This document shows, piece after piece, positions 38,917-53,090 of a stretch of 64,000 nucleotides of DNA; positions within the stretch are counted from its first letter, which is position 1; every line of letters starts with the position of its first letter. The translations under genes were made by a program, and so were the position numbers. The notes beneath the pieces were generated by a model. The model had not been told where the DNA came from and made no database searches. It saw only the letters and a program-made list of their open reading frames with translations. The DNA lies in the NCBI RefSeq assembly GCF_001005215.1, contig NZ_LBNQ01000023.1, forward strand, positions 1-64,000. Direction: 5' to 3'. Origin of the DNA: Lampropedia cohaerens. GTDB taxonomy: Bacteria > Pseudomonadota > Gammaproteobacteria > Burkholderiales > Burkholderiaceae_C.

Positions 38917-40440
38917 TCAGTGTGCGGGGGCGCGTTCGCGCGCGCCACGGAACTGACGCAGCAGCCATGGCACGCAGATCACCAGCACTGACAGCACCCA
39001 GAAGGCAATGCTGACGCCGCTGGAAAACAGGATTCCGACATCGCCATCGCTGATGGCCAGCGCGCGACGCAGGCTTTGCTCCATCAGATTGCCCAGCACC
39101 ACGCCCAGGATCAGTGGTGCCATGGGCATGTTGGCCTTGCGCAGAAAGTAGCCGATCAGCCCGATGCCGGCGACCATCAGCAGGTCAAACCGCGAGGCAT
39201 TGATGGAGTACACGCCGATGACGCTGACGCAGATCACGCCGGGCACCAGAATCCATGGCGGCACCGAGAGGATGGAGGCAAACACCCGCACCATCGGAAT
39301 ATTCATGATGAGCAGGATCACGTTGGCCACCAGCAGTGAGGCGATCAGCCCCCACACCAGGTGCGGCTGCTGCTCGAACAGCACCGGGCCGGGAGTGATG
39401 TTGTAGAGCGTGAGCGCGCCCATCATCACCGCCGTGGTGCCCGAGCCGGGCACGCCCAGCGTCAGCATAGGGATGAAAGAGCCGGTGGCCGCGGCGTTGT
39501 TGGCGGACTCCGGTGCAGCCAGGCCGCGCATGTCACCTCGACCGAACTTGGCATTCGGGTCCTTTTGCTCGGTGATGCGCTTTTCGTTGGCATAGGCAAT
39601 GGCCGAGGCGACGCTGGCGCCCGCCCCGGGCAGCACGCCCAGGCCAAAGCCGGTCAGGCTCGAGCGGATGACGCTGGGCAACGTGAACTTCCATTCCCTG
39701 AAGTTGAACAGCTTGCGGCCGCTTTTGGGCACGCGCGCGGAGATGCTGCCTATGGCCTGCTCGAGCATCTGCAGCATCTCGCTGATGGCAAACAGCGCGA
39801 TCACCACCACCACGAAGTCGATGCCGTCCGAGAGATGGGGCGACCCGAAGGTATAGCGATACACCCCCGAATTGGAGTCCACTCCCACGGTCGATATGCC
39901 CAGCCCGATCATCGCGGCCAGCACGCCCTTGGCCGGCTGGTTGCCCAGCAGGCCCGTCAGGCAGCAGAATGCGAACACCATCAGCACGAAGTACTCGGCA
40001 GGGCCGAAGGCCAGCGCCCATCTGGCCAGGATGGGGGCAAAGATGACGATGCCGAAAAACGCCACCAGCGATCCCACGAAGGACGCCCAGGCCGACAGGG
40101 ACAGCGCCACGCTGGCCAGCCCCTGCCGCGCCAGCGGGTAGCCATCCATGGTAGTCATGACCGCAGCCGCCTCGCCCGGGACGTTGATGAGGATGGAGGT
40201 GATGCGCCCGCCATACTCGGCGCCGACGTAGACGGCAGCCAGCAGGATCAGCGCCGTCTCCGGCGGCAGATTCATGGCAAAGGCCACCGGAATCAGCATG
40301 GCGACGCCGTTGATCGGCCCCAGGCCCGGCAGCACGCCGACGATGGTGCCGAAAAAGGAGCCGATCACTGCCACCAGCAGGTTGGTCGGGGTCAGGGCAA
40401 TGCCAAATCCCTGCACCAGTGCGCCCAAGACTTCAGTCAT
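38917..40440 (-). CDS. tctA: Tripartite tricarboxylate transporter, large membrane subunit
   Basis: The 507-residue protein has about twelve membrane helices and TctA hallmarks: GTIVGVLPGLGPINGVAML, GVLPGAGASVASAIAY and PMLTLGVPGSGTTAVMMGAL. It forms the sodium-coupled channel of a binding-protein-dependent carboxylate transporter. The ATG at 40440 overlaps the tctB stop and is preceded by GGAGGG; an in-frame GTG at 40446 is weaker. Confidence 0.96.
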   Translation of the reverse strand: MTEVLGALVQGFGIALTPTNLLVAVIGSFFGTIVGVLPGLGPINGVAMLIPVAFAMNLPPETALILLAAVYVGAEYGGRITSILINVPGEAAAVMTTMDGYPLARQGLASVALSLSAWASFVGSLVAFFGIVIFAPILARWALAFGPAEYFVLMVFAFCCLTGLLGNQPAKGVLAAMIGLGISTVGVDSNSGVYRYTFGSPHLSDGIDFVVVVIALFAISEMLQMLEQAIGSISARVPKSGRKLFNFREWKFTLPSVIRSSLTGFGLGVLPGAGASVASAIAYANEKRITEQKDPNAKFGRGDMRGLAAPESANNAAATGSFIPMLTLGVPGSGTTAVMMGALTLYNITPGPVLFEQQPHLVWGLIASLLVANVILLIMNIPMVRVFASILSVPPWILVPGVICVSVIGVYSINASRFDLLMVAGIGLIGYFLRKANMPMAPLILGVVLGNLMEQSLRRALAISDGDVGILFSSGVSIAFWVLSVLVICVPWLLRQFRGARERAPAH

Positions 40441-40874
40441 AGCCACCCTCCCAGCACACCGACGGGCAGGACCACGTCCAGTACACGATCAAACAGATAG
40501 AAAAAGGCGCTGGCGCCAACCACGCCGGCGATGGCCGGCCACAGCCAGCCGCCGCCAAACAGGCGCCCGACCAGCATGGTCATCACCGCCGTGGCGACGA
40601 TGAAGCCTGCCGATTCGAAAAACACGGCGTAGCCGACGATGACAAGAAACATCGCCGCGATGCGCAGGTTGGCGCCCGAGGGGTTGGTCTGTACCTGGCC
40701 GCCGCCCTTGACCACGAGCACCACTCCGCAGATGGCCATCACCGCGGCAATCAGCAGCGGAAAGGCGCGCGGCCCGAGTGGCTCGTAGGAAAAGGGCGCC
40801 TCCAAGCCCCAGCCATAGCCCAGCATGACGGCGGCCAGCGCAAGCGCGCCGATGCCGAGAATCCGGTCGTTCAT
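40437..40874 (-). CDS. tctB: Tripartite tricarboxylate transporter, small membrane subunit
   Basis: The 145-residue protein has four membrane helices, beginning MNDRILGIGALALAAVMLGY. EPLGPRAFPLLIAAVMAICG is the usual TctB motif. It associates with TctA. AAGGAG lies a few bases before the start; it overlaps tctA at its end and follows tctC after 91 bases. Confidence 0.93.
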   Translation of the reverse strand: MNDRILGIGALALAAVMLGYGWGLEAPFSYEPLGPRAFPLLIAAVMAICGVVLVVKGGGQVQTNPSGANLRIAAMFLVIVGYAVFFESAGFIVATAVMTMLVGRLFGGGWLWPAIAGVVGASAFFYLFDRVLDVVLPVGVLGGWL

Positions 40875-40965
40875 GAACACTCCTTGTGACGGTGCACCGG
40901 ATCGCAGCCCGCAATGCCGTTGCCAAGCGGGGCTGCAGCTCCGGTGCGGTTGGGACGCGACGCGA

Positions 40966-42000
40966 CTACTTGATCAGTCCGAACGAGCTGGCCAGTTCGC
41001 GATAGTCTCTGACCTGCTGTTTGACGTAGGCATCCAGTGCCTCGCCTGTCAGGTTGAAGGGGAACAGCCCCTGCTGCTCAAGCAGCACCGGAAACTGCGC
41101 GTGCGCGGCGGTGGTCTCGAATGCCTGCTGCCACCACTGGTAGTCCTCGTCGGAGACTTCCGGCCCAAGGTAAAAGCCCCGGATGATGGGCCAGTCGATG
41201 TCGAAGCCTTGTTCCTTGGCCGTCGGAATGTCGGCAAGCCGGCCCGGCAGGCGTTCGCTGTGGAACACGGCAAGAATGCGGATGGGCGCGCCGCCTTCGA
41301 GCATCGTGGTGGCCTCGGCCGCGTCGCCCATGTAGGCCTGGATATGGTTGCCGCGCAGCGCGGTAATGCCTTCGCCGCCACCTTCAAACGCCACGAAGCG
41401 CATACGCTTGAAGTCCACACCGGCAGCGCGCGCGGTCAATGCCGCTTTCATCCAGTCCTGACTGCCCACCGTGCCGCCAGCGCCGAAGACAACCTGGCTG
41501 GGATCGGTCTTGAGCGCGTCCATCAGGTCATTGAGGCTCTGGTACGGGGAATCGTCGCGGACCACGGCAACGCCATAGTCCGCGCCGATGGCGGCAAGCC
41601 AGCGCACGTCGTCTTCCGTGTAGCGCCCGAACTTGCCCTGCGCAAGGTTCAGCAGTGATCCGCCCGAGAATGCGACGATCGAACCCCCCTCGCCAGGGCG
41701 CTGGGCGACGATGTTGTTGTAGGCCACAGCGCCAACGCCTCCAGGCATGTAGACAATGCGCATAGGGCGCTTGAGGGCGCCGCTGGCCTGCAGCGCCGCC
41801 TGAGTTAGGCGGCAGGTCAGATCGAAGCCGCCGCCGGGCTGTGCCGGTGCAATGCATTCCGGGCGACGCGGCTCTGCCTGGGCAGGCGAATGCAGGCCCG
41901 CCCACGCCAACGCGGTGGTCGCCAGCAGGCTGGTGGCGATGGCGCGCAGCGGTCGGGCCTGGCGCCGTGGCGTGCGTGCGGGTGACGGTGTGCTTGTCAT
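40966..42000 (-). CDS. tctC: Tripartite tricarboxylate transporter substrate-binding protein
   Basis: The 344-residue periplasmic protein has a cleavable signal (RAIATSLLATTALAWAG, cut after PAQA). The binding fold follows (CIAPAQPGGGFDLTCRLTQA, then MPGGVGAVAYNNIVAQRPGE). This belongs to the Bug/TctC receptor family that binds citrate or related carboxylates; the ligand cannot be read from sequence. It is first in tctCBA, with AAGGAG before the start. Confidence 0.94.
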   Translation of the reverse strand: MTSTPSPARTPRRQARPLRAIATSLLATTALAWAGLHSPAQAEPRRPECIAPAQPGGGFDLTCRLTQAALQASGALKRPMRIVYMPGGVGAVAYNNIVAQRPGEGGSIVAFSGGSLLNLAQGKFGRYTEDDVRWLAAIGADYGVAVVRDDSPYQSLNDLMDALKTDPSQVVFGAGGTVGSQDWMKAALTARAAGVDFKRMRFVAFEGGGEGITALRGNHIQAYMGDAAEATTMLEGGAPIRILAVFHSERLPGRLADIPTAKEQGFDIDWPIIRGFYLGPEVSDEDYQWWQQAFETTAAHAQFPVLLEQQGLFPFNLTGEALDAYVKQQVRDYRELASSFGLIK

Positions 42001-42142
42001 GCTGTGTCTCCTTTTTCGTGTAGTGGTGGGCTCAGGTGCGGGCCTGCATGTCTTGTCCACCTGTGTGGGACCTTAGCCTGCACAAGCTTTCAGATTGCTT
42101 TCAGTCTGCCGGTTCAGGCGAAAAATGCGGGCAAACCCCGAG

Positions 42143-43645
42143 TCAGGCGCTGCGGGTGAGACTGGATGCGTCCGGCGTGGGCAGGGGCCGCGCCGGCGCG
42201 GGTTCAAACTCGAGATCCACGCGCAGCCCGCTGTCTGGTGTGGCGGCCGCGTCTGCGCCGCAGGCCGCGCTGCCCAGGTTGTGCAGCCGCATGGTTCCAT
42301 GGTGGGCTTTGACGATTGCATCAACGATGGCCAGGCCCAGGCCGGCGCCACTGGTGTTGCGACCGGCGCGCCCGCGCCGAAACCGCGTGCCGGCCTGCCG
42401 CATGTCGTCCTCGCTCATGCCTGGCCCGCTGTCCTGCACGCTCACGCGCAGGCGTGCGCCTTCCCGGCTGATGGAGGCCAGCACGCTGCCATGGGCGGGG
42501 GTGTACTTGATGGCGTTGTCCAGCACGTTGAGCAAGGCCTCCTGCAGCAGCAGCCGCATGCCGCGCATGGGCATGGCCTGGCCTGTCGGCCGGTCAATGC
42601 CGTAGTCTAGCCGCTTGTCCCGCGCAGCTGGCAGCATCATGCGCACGCTTTCCTCCAGCAACGCTCCGAGGTCGAAATCCTGCAGCTCGGAGAACGCATG
42701 TGCGCCGATGCTTGCCCCGTGTACCTTGGCCAGGGCCAGCATCTGGTTGGTCACCCGCTCGGCGCGCTCGAGGCCGCCAAGCATCGCCTGCAAGGCACTG
42801 CGCATCTCCATGGCATCGCGCTCGCGCAGCGCGTACTCGACATTGGTGCGCAAGGTCGCCAGGGGCGTGCGCAACTGATGGGAAGCATCATCCAGGAACT
42901 GGCGCTGCAACTGCGCGTGGCTGGCAAATCGTGCCATGTGGCGATTGATGCTCGCGACCAGCGGCGTCACTTCGGTGGGCAGGCCGGCGCTGACGATGGG
43001 GCTCAGATCATCGTCGTTGCGGTGCTGCATGTTGCGCAGCAGACGGCTCAGAGGCATGAAGGAAAACTCGATGCCGGCAACCACAACTGTGATCACGATC
43101 AGCATCACCAGCACGTCCTGCAGCGCGACCTGCCACAGCAGCTCGCGGGTGTAGCGCTCACGCGCCTGCAGGCTTTCGGCGACCTGCACGATGATGCGCT
43201 GGTTCTCGCCGTGGGCCAGCAGTGGCGGATCCATGGCACGAACCAACATAGCCACGCGCACCGGCTCGTTGCCCATGTACAGGGCGTCGAAGAAGTGCAC
43301 CTGGTTCTGCGGCGGCATGGTCGCAGGCATGGGCATGGCGGCATGTCCAATCTGCGCAAGGCCGTCTTCGGTGCTGATGCTGTAGTACACGTTGCCGGAT
43401 GCAGTCAGCTCGAAGATGTCCAGCAGTTGGTAGGGCTGTGTCAGTGCTAGGCCACCGGTGGTTGTGGAAATGTTCAGGTCAATCGCCTGGACGACACCGG
43501 CCAATGCCCGGTCATAGGCTTGCTGGGCCTGCAGAGAAAGCAGGTGGTTGGAGCTCCAGATTCCCACGGCGCTGGCGCCGACAAGCACCGGCAGCAGCCA
43601 CAGCAGCAGGCGCCGCTTGAGACTGACGCCAGCTGTTGACTTCAT
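42143..43645 (-). CDS. tctE: Sensor histidine kinase TctE
   Basis: The 500-residue protein has a first membrane helix at ~12-32 (LLLWLLPVLVGASAVGIW), a periplasmic sensor domain of about 140 residues and a second helix at ~176-197. HAMP-like sequence follows, then the phospho-accepting His256 (DDASHQLRTPLATL). The ATPase domain has the N box (LLNVLDNAIKYTP), DSGPGM and GAGLGLAIVDAIVKAHHG. It likely senses an external tricarboxylate and phosphorylates TctD. It overlaps tctD by four bases. Confidence 0.94.
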   Translation of the reverse strand: MKSTAGVSLKRRLLLWLLPVLVGASAVGIWSSNHLLSLQAQQAYDRALAGVVQAIDLNISTTTGGLALTQPYQLLDIFELTASGNVYYSISTEDGLAQIGHAAMPMPATMPPQNQVHFFDALYMGNEPVRVAMLVRAMDPPLLAHGENQRIIVQVAESLQARERYTRELLWQVALQDVLVMLIVITVVVAGIEFSFMPLSRLLRNMQHRNDDDLSPIVSAGLPTEVTPLVASINRHMARFASHAQLQRQFLDDASHQLRTPLATLRTNVEYALRERDAMEMRSALQAMLGGLERAERVTNQMLALAKVHGASIGAHAFSELQDFDLGALLEESVRMMLPAARDKRLDYGIDRPTGQAMPMRGMRLLLQEALLNVLDNAIKYTPAHGSVLASISREGARLRVSVQDSGPGMSEDDMRQAGTRFRRGRAGRNTSGAGLGLAIVDAIVKAHHGTMRLHNLGSAACGADAAATPDSGLRVDLEFEPAPARPLPTPDASSLTRSA

Positions 43646-44328
43646 GGAGGCACCCCTTGCGCATCGGCTTCAAGGCAGTAGCCCAGGCCACGCATGGTGA
43701 TGATGTGTGCCTGACTGTTTTGCAGTTTCTTGCGCAGCCGATGCACGATGACCTCAATGGCGTCCAGGCTGATGTCGGCATCCTCGGCAGCGATGCGGTC
43801 GAGGATGGCCAATTTGCTGACAGGCTCCCCACTTTTGAGGATCAGCACGCGCAGCACCGCATGTTCGCGCGGCGTCAGGGCCAGGGGCTGACTGCCAATG
43901 TGAAAGCGCTGACTGCTGAGGTTGTAGTGCAAATCGCCGCAGGCCATACGCTGGAACTCGCGACCACGGCTGCGACGTAGCAGGGCATGCAGCCGCGCTT
44001 CCAGCTCTTCGAGTTGGAAGGGCTTGGGCAGAAAGTCATCGGCGCCCTGGTTGAGCATGTCGACCCGGTTGGCCAGGGAGTCGCGGGCCGTCAGTACCAG
44101 CACGGGGGTGCGGTCGTCGCGCGCGCGGATGCGGCTCAGCAAAGCCTGGCCGCTGAGGTCCGGCAAGCCCAGGTCGAGGATGACGGCGTCAAATTCCTCA
44201 CTGGCCAGGCGCCGATCCGCGAGCAGGCCGCTGTCCGCCCAGTCGACCACGAAGCCTGCGTGCCGCGCCAGCGCCTTCAGCAGCGACTGTGCCAAGGCTG
44301 TCTCGTCTTCCACCAGAAGTATGCGCAT
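43642..44328 (-). CDS. tctD: Response regulator TctD (OmpR/PhoB type)
   Basis: The 228-residue protein has a receiver domain with acidic Glu7/Asp8 and phospho-acceptor Asp52 (VILDLGLPDLSG). The C-terminal winged helix is of the OmpR type (LALTPREHAVLRVLILKSGE, then IEVIVHRLRKKLQ). It would activate the tctCBA operon, which here follows tctDE on the same strand, unlike the divergent order in Salmonella. Confidence 0.94.
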   Translation of the reverse strand: MRILLVEDETALAQSLLKALARHAGFVVDWADSGLLADRRLASEEFDAVILDLGLPDLSGQALLSRIRARDDRTPVLVLTARDSLANRVDMLNQGADDFLPKPFQLEELEARLHALLRRSRGREFQRMACGDLHYNLSSQRFHIGSQPLALTPREHAVLRVLILKSGEPVSKLAILDRIAAEDADISLDAIEVIVHRLRKKLQNSQAHIITMRGLGYCLEADAQGVPP

Positions 44329-44465
44329 ACACCAAGTCTGTGTTCTTCCATTCTGGAAGGGGTTTATACGTCATCTGCTACATCCGGGATGCGTGAAGAC
44401 GGCCAGATTGATGCATATGCAGGCGTTAACCGAGGAGCCGGCTCGGTAAGTGGGACGGAAATGGC

Positions 44466-45941
44466 TCAGCGCGGCAGCTCCGAATGCCCCATCAGAAACT
44501 CGTCCACCGCACGCGCCGCCTGGCGGCCTTCGCGGATGGCCCAGACGACTAGTGACTGGCCGCGCCGGATGTCGCCAGCGGCAAACAGCTTGGGGACGTT
44601 GGTGGCGTAGCCGCCGACGAGATCGGTGCTGGCGCGCACGTTGCCGCGCGGGTCGGTGTCCACGCCAAAGGCTTGCAGCACGCTTTGTACCGGGCTGACG
44701 AAGCCCATGGCCAGCAGCACCAGATCGGCCTTGAAGATTTGTTCGCTGCCAGCGATCTCGGTGGGCTTGCCGTCCTTCCAGTCCAGACGCACGGTCTTCA
44801 CGCCGGTGACCTTGCCGTTTTCGCCGATGAACTCCTTGGTGGAGATGGCAAATTCGCGCTGGCAGCCTTCCTCGTGGCTGGAGCTGGTGCGCAGTTTATT
44901 CGGCCAGTAGGGCCAGACCAGGGGCTTGTTCTCCCGCTCCGGCGGCATGGGCAGTAGTTCGAACTGTGTCACGCTGGCGGCGCCATGGCGGTTGCTGGTG
45001 CCCACGCAGTCGCTGCCGGTGTCGCCGCCGCCGATGACGATGACGTGCTTGCCATCGGCACGGATCTGCTGCGCCAACTTGTCACCGGCGTTGGCCTTGT
45101 TCTGTTGGGGCAGAAACTCCATGGCAAAGTGCACGCCGTCGAGCTCCCGTCCGGGCACCGGCAGGTCGCGGCTTTGCTCGGCGCCGCCGCTGAGCAGCAC
45201 CGCATCGAACTCCTTGAGCAGGGTCTGCGGATCGATGGTGTCCCTGGACCAGTTGGTGACCTTGCTGCCCTTGCCCAGCCCATCCTTGCCGGCGACCAGC
45301 ACGCCAGTGCGCACCTTCACGCCTTCGGCTTCGAGCTGTTGCATGCGGCGGTCGATATGGCTTTTCTCCAGCTTGAAGTCGGGAATTCCATAGCGCAGCA
45401 GGCCACCGACACGGTCATTCTTCTCGAACAGCGTCACATCATGGCCAGCGCGTGCGAGCTGCTGGGCTGCGGCCAGGCCAGCCGGGCCGGCGCCAACGAT
45501 GGCGACGGTCTTGCCGGTGCGATGCTTGGGCAGTTGCGGCTGCACCCAGCCTTCTTCGAAGGCGCGATCGACGATGGCGTGCTCGATGCTCTTGATGCCG
45601 ACCGGGTCGTTGTTGATGTTGAGCACGCACGCAGCCTCGCACGGGGCAGGGCAGATGCGGCCGGTGAACTCGGGGAAGTTGTTGGTGCTGTGCAGGACCT
45701 CAATGGCGGCGCGCCAGTCGTGGCGGTAGACCAGGTCGTTGAAGTCCGGGATGATGTTGTTGACCGGGCAGCCGTTGTTGCAAAAGGGTGTGCCGCAATC
45801 CATGCAGCGCGCGCCCTGGATGCGGGCCTGCTCCTCGTCAAGGCCAATGACGAATTCCTTGTAGTGCTTGAGCCGCTGCGGAACGGGCAGGTAGCCTTCC
45901 TCGATGCGCTGGTACTCCAGAAAGCCGGTGGTTTTTCCCAT
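44466..45941 (-). CDS. gltD: Glutamate synthase small subunit
   Basis: The 491-residue protein has N-terminal iron-sulphur cysteines ([17 protein letters not shown] and [14 protein letters not shown]), an FAD site ([20 protein letters not shown]) and an NADPH site ([15 protein letters not shown]). It passes electrons from NADPH to the large subunit. It follows gltB after 86 bases on the same strand. Confidence 0.97.
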   Translation of the reverse strand: MGKTTGFLEYQRIEEGYLPVPQRLKHYKEFVIGLDEEQARIQGARCMDCGTPFCNNGCPVNNIIPDFNDLVYRHDWRAAIEVLHSTNNFPEFTGRICPAPCEAACVLNINNDPVGIKSIEHAIVDRAFEEGWVQPQLPKHRTGKTVAIVGAGPAGLAAAQQLARAGHDVTLFEKNDRVGGLLRYGIPDFKLEKSHIDRRMQQLEAEGVKVRTGVLVAGKDGLGKGSKVTNWSRDTIDPQTLLKEFDAVLLSGGAEQSRDLPVPGRELDGVHFAMEFLPQQNKANAGDKLAQQIRADGKHVIVIGGGDTGSDCVGTSNRHGAASVTQFELLPMPPERENKPLVWPYWPNKLRTSSSHEEGCQREFAISTKEFIGENGKVTGVKTVRLDWKDGKPTEIAGSEQIFKADLVLLAMGFVSPVQSVLQAFGVDTDPRGNVRASTDLVGGYATNVPKLFAAGDIRRGQSLVVWAIREGRQAARAVDEFLMGHSELPR

Positions 45942-46027
45942 TTTGAGAATCCTTGTTTCATCGTGTCGGCCAGTCGACTGACGCAGCTGTTGCCACGCCA
46001 GCCAGGCCGTTTATTGTTTTGCGCGGG

Positions 46028-50800
<4,773 letters not shown>

Positions 50801-51185
50801 GGCGTACTCCTTGTATTTTTGAGTCAATCGTGAGGCCTGAGGACGGCGTGAGGCCGTCCAGATCGCAGGTGCCGAGAATACGCCGCAACAACGCCACAAG
50901 CAAGAAAATAAATAAGGGTCGGATGCTATTTTTTGTCGACAAGAGTTATGTTGAGAATAAATGGGGACATATTTTTTGGGGCGTCGGCACGGTGTGGCAC
51001 CATGCTTGCTTGGGCTATATGGGGTCCACTTGCTTGGGCGGCAGCGGAAATCCTGCAATCGCTTGCCGAGCCGTTGGTGCGGATCGCAGCTTGCCATGCG
51101 GCCGCGTGGGCTGGGGCAGGCAACGCATTGCGCACTGCGTCGCGCGCCCTGTCACACGTGCCTCCACATTCACTCACTCACAGCC
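50801..51185. other. Divergent intergenic region gltB / amidohydrolase
   Basis: These 385 bases contain no credible gene. They must hold the promoters of gltB (minus) and the amidohydrolase (plus). A distinctly AT-rich tract at about 50900-50980 (AAGAAAATAAATAAGG and ATTTTTTGTCGACAAGAG) is the most promoter-like part. I see no clear riboswitch or terminator. Confidence 0.5.
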
Positions 51186-52616
51186 ATGTCCACCTTACTT
51201 ATTCAGCATGCGCACACCATTGCCACCCAGGACGATGCGGGTCATGAATGGCAGGATGCGGCCATTTTTATTGAGGCGGGACTGATTCGCTATGTCGGGC
51301 CCCAGGCCGAGCTGCCGCCGAACATGCAAAGCGCCGACGAAGTCATTGATGCACGCCATCACCTGGTCGTCCCAGGGCTGGTCAACACCCATCACCACAT
51401 GTACCAGAGCCTCACGCGTGCCGTGCCCAGCGTGCAGGATGCCGAGCTGTTTACCTGGTTGCAGGGGCTTTACCCCATCTGGGCCGGATTGACGCCGGAG
51501 ATGGTGCATGTCAGCACCCAGGTGGCGATGGCCGAGTTGTTGCTCAGCGGCTGCACAACCAGCAGCGATCACCTTTATCTTTACCCCAACGGAGTGCGTC
51601 TGGATGACGCCATTGCCGGCGCGCGGGAGATTGGTATGCGCTTTACCGCCACACGCGGCAGCATGAGTGTGGGCCGCAGCCAAGGCGGCCTGCCACCCGA
51701 TCGCCTGGTGGAGCAGGAGAGCGCCATCCTGGCGGATTCCCAACGGCTGATCGAGACCTATCACGATGCCTCCCATGGCGCAATGCTGCAGATCGCGCTG
51801 GCGCCGTGTTCGCCCTTCAGCGTCAGCCAGACGTTGATGCGTGAGTCCGCAGCGCTGGCGCGCAGCTACCGTGGCCTGGGCGTGCGGCTGCACACGCATC
51901 TGGCTGAAAACGACCACGATGTGGCCTATTCGCTGGCGCGTTTTGGCTGCACGCCGGCCGAGTATGCACAGGAGCTGGGCTGGACGGGAGAGGATGTCTG
52001 GCACGCGCACTGTGTCAGGCTGGACGAAGCGGGCATCGCACTGTTTGCCCGCAGCCGCACCGGCGTGGCGCACTGCCCGTGCAGCAACATGCGCCTGGCT
52101 AGCGGTATTGCGCCGGTGCGGCGCATGGTCGATGCCGGTGTGCCGGTGGGCCTGGGTGTCGACGGCAGTGCCAGCAACGATGGCGCCAATCTGCTGGGCG
52201 AGGCGCGGCAGGCCCTGTTGCTGGCCCGGGTGGGGCGGGCGATGCAGCCCCCGCAGCAGGAAGGAGGGAAGACCCGCTATGGCTGCGATGCAGGTCCTGC
52301 CGAAATGACGGCGCGCGATGCCCTGCATCTGGCGACCCGTGGCGGCGCCCAGGTACTGGGGCGGGAAGATATCGGCAGCCTGCAAGCCGGGCAATGTGCC
52401 GATCTGGCGCTGTTTGATTTGCGTGACATTGCCTTTGCCGGAGCCGCCGTGCACGACCCTGTGGCCAGTCTTTTGCTGTGCGTGGCGCCGCGCGCGAATT
52501 ACACCATCGTGCATGGCCGGGTGGTTGTGCGCAATGGCACGCTGACTACAGTCGACATGGGGCCGCTGATTGAGCGGCATAACCAAATGGCGAGGCAGTT
52601 GGTCGGTATGGCGTAA
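51186..52616 (+). CDS. Amidohydrolase, 8-oxoguanine deaminase type
   Basis: The 476-residue amidohydrolase has metal and catalytic residues NTHHHMYQSLTRAVP, LHTHLAENDHD, HAHCVRLDEAG, HCPCSNMRLASG and GVDGSASNDGANLL. The NTHHHMYQ...TRAVP and GSASND motifs fit the 8-oxoguanine deaminase / hydroxydechloroatrazine ethylaminohydrolase branch. A purine-salvage role is more likely than s-triazine breakdown, given no other atz genes. The stop TAA lies inside the 8-bp target duplication of the adjacent transposon, so the coding sequence is unchanged. Confidence 0.85.
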   Translation: MSTLLIQHAHTIATQDDAGHEWQDAAIFIEAGLIRYVGPQAELPPNMQSADEVIDARHHLVVPGLVNTHHHMYQSLTRAVPSVQDAELFTWLQGLYPIWAGLTPEMVHVSTQVAMAELLLSGCTTSSDHLYLYPNGVRLDDAIAGAREIGMRFTATRGSMSVGRSQGGLPPDRLVEQESAILADSQRLIETYHDASHGAMLQIALAPCSPFSVSQTLMRESAALARSYRGLGVRLHTHLAENDHDVAYSLARFGCTPAEYAQELGWTGEDVWHAHCVRLDEAGIALFARSRTGVAHCPCSNMRLASGIAPVRRMVDAGVPVGLGVDGSASNDGANLLGEARQALLLARVGRAMQPPQQEGGKTRYGCDAGPAEMTARDALHLATRGGAQVLGREDIGSLQAGQCADLALFDLRDIAFAGAAVHDPVASLLLCVAPRANYTIVHGRVVVRNGTLTTVDMGPLIERHNQMARQLVGMA

Positions 52617-52620
52617 ACCG
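52613..52620. repeat. Left copy of 8-bp target site duplication
   Basis: GTAAACCG immediately precedes the left inverted repeat and is repeated exactly at 58947-58954 after the right one. Eight bases is the usual duplication for the IS1595 family. The TAA in it is the amidohydrolase stop codon. Confidence 0.93.
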
Positions 52621-52644
52621 CGGAATTATGTAGCAAACGCACAA
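52621..52644 (+). repeat. Left terminal inverted repeat (24 bp)
   Basis: It begins CGGAATTATGTAGC and ends ACGCACAA. All 24 bases match the reverse complement of 58923-58946; the match stops at base 25. Confidence 0.95.
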
Positions 52645-52650
52645 AGTCAG

Positions 52651-52672
52651 AAGCCCGCAAAATCGCGGGCTT
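52651..52672. terminator. Hairpin just inside the left end
   Basis: AAGCCCGC (52651-52658) pairs with GCGGGCTT (52665-52672) around AAAATC. It lies eight bases beyond the stop of the last gene in the minus-strand operon and six bases inside the inverted repeat. The U-tract is weak in both directions. It likely ends the operon transcript before host DNA. Confidence 0.55.
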
Positions 52673-52679
52673 TGTGCAT

Positions 52680-53063
52680 TTAATGAGGGGCTGAATCCAT
52701 CGCAGTCAGTACGTCCTCTGCGAAATAGGCTGGCCCCCGTCTTGGCATGCCAACTACTTGGCGCAGCAGGATGCCAGTGGCTGGCGTACTTGCCTGGCGA
52801 CAAGCGGTGTCCGCCGCATCGACCAAGGCATCAATCGCTTCCGTCAGTGCGCTCGGAGCCGCATAAGACACCGACAGCATCCCGTGCTTCTCCTTGATGT
52901 CCAGCCAATGAAAGCCTTCTCGTAGTTCGCCTTGAATCAGCACATCGACATTGGTGCACAAGGAAGAAATGGCCGACAGCCAGCTATCCGGTACGCTGTT
53001 ATCGACTACTCGCCCGGCTTTGAACTGCCAAGAATAATGCCGATGAATGTCTTCACGCTCCAT
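52680..53063 (-). CDS. Uncharacterised protein, last gene of the restriction-modification operon
   Basis: The 127-residue soluble protein is preceded by a strong AAAAGGAGAT ribosome site. The stretch SVPDSWLSAISSLCTNVDVL, then FHWLDIKEKHGMLSVSYAAP and LTEAIDALVDAADTACR, recalls a family of small proteins common on phages and islands that end in a CxxCG zinc-like motif. Here that motif is not evident. It starts 27 bases after the endonuclease stop. A regulatory or protective role is guesswork. Confidence 0.7.
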   Translation of the reverse strand: MEREDIHRHYSWQFKAGRVVDNSVPDSWLSAISSLCTNVDVLIQGELREGFHWLDIKEKHGMLSVSYAAPSALTEAIDALVDAADTACRQASTPATGILLRQVVGMPRRGPAYFAEDVLTAMDSAPH

Positions 53064-53090
53064 GCGATCTCCTTTTGAAGCCGACGATGC

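Noticed and set aside
51186-52616. Assignment as atrazine-pathway AtzB
   Set aside because: The family motifs overlap, but no other s-triazine gene is near; 8-oxoguanine deaminase is the more common identity in this group.
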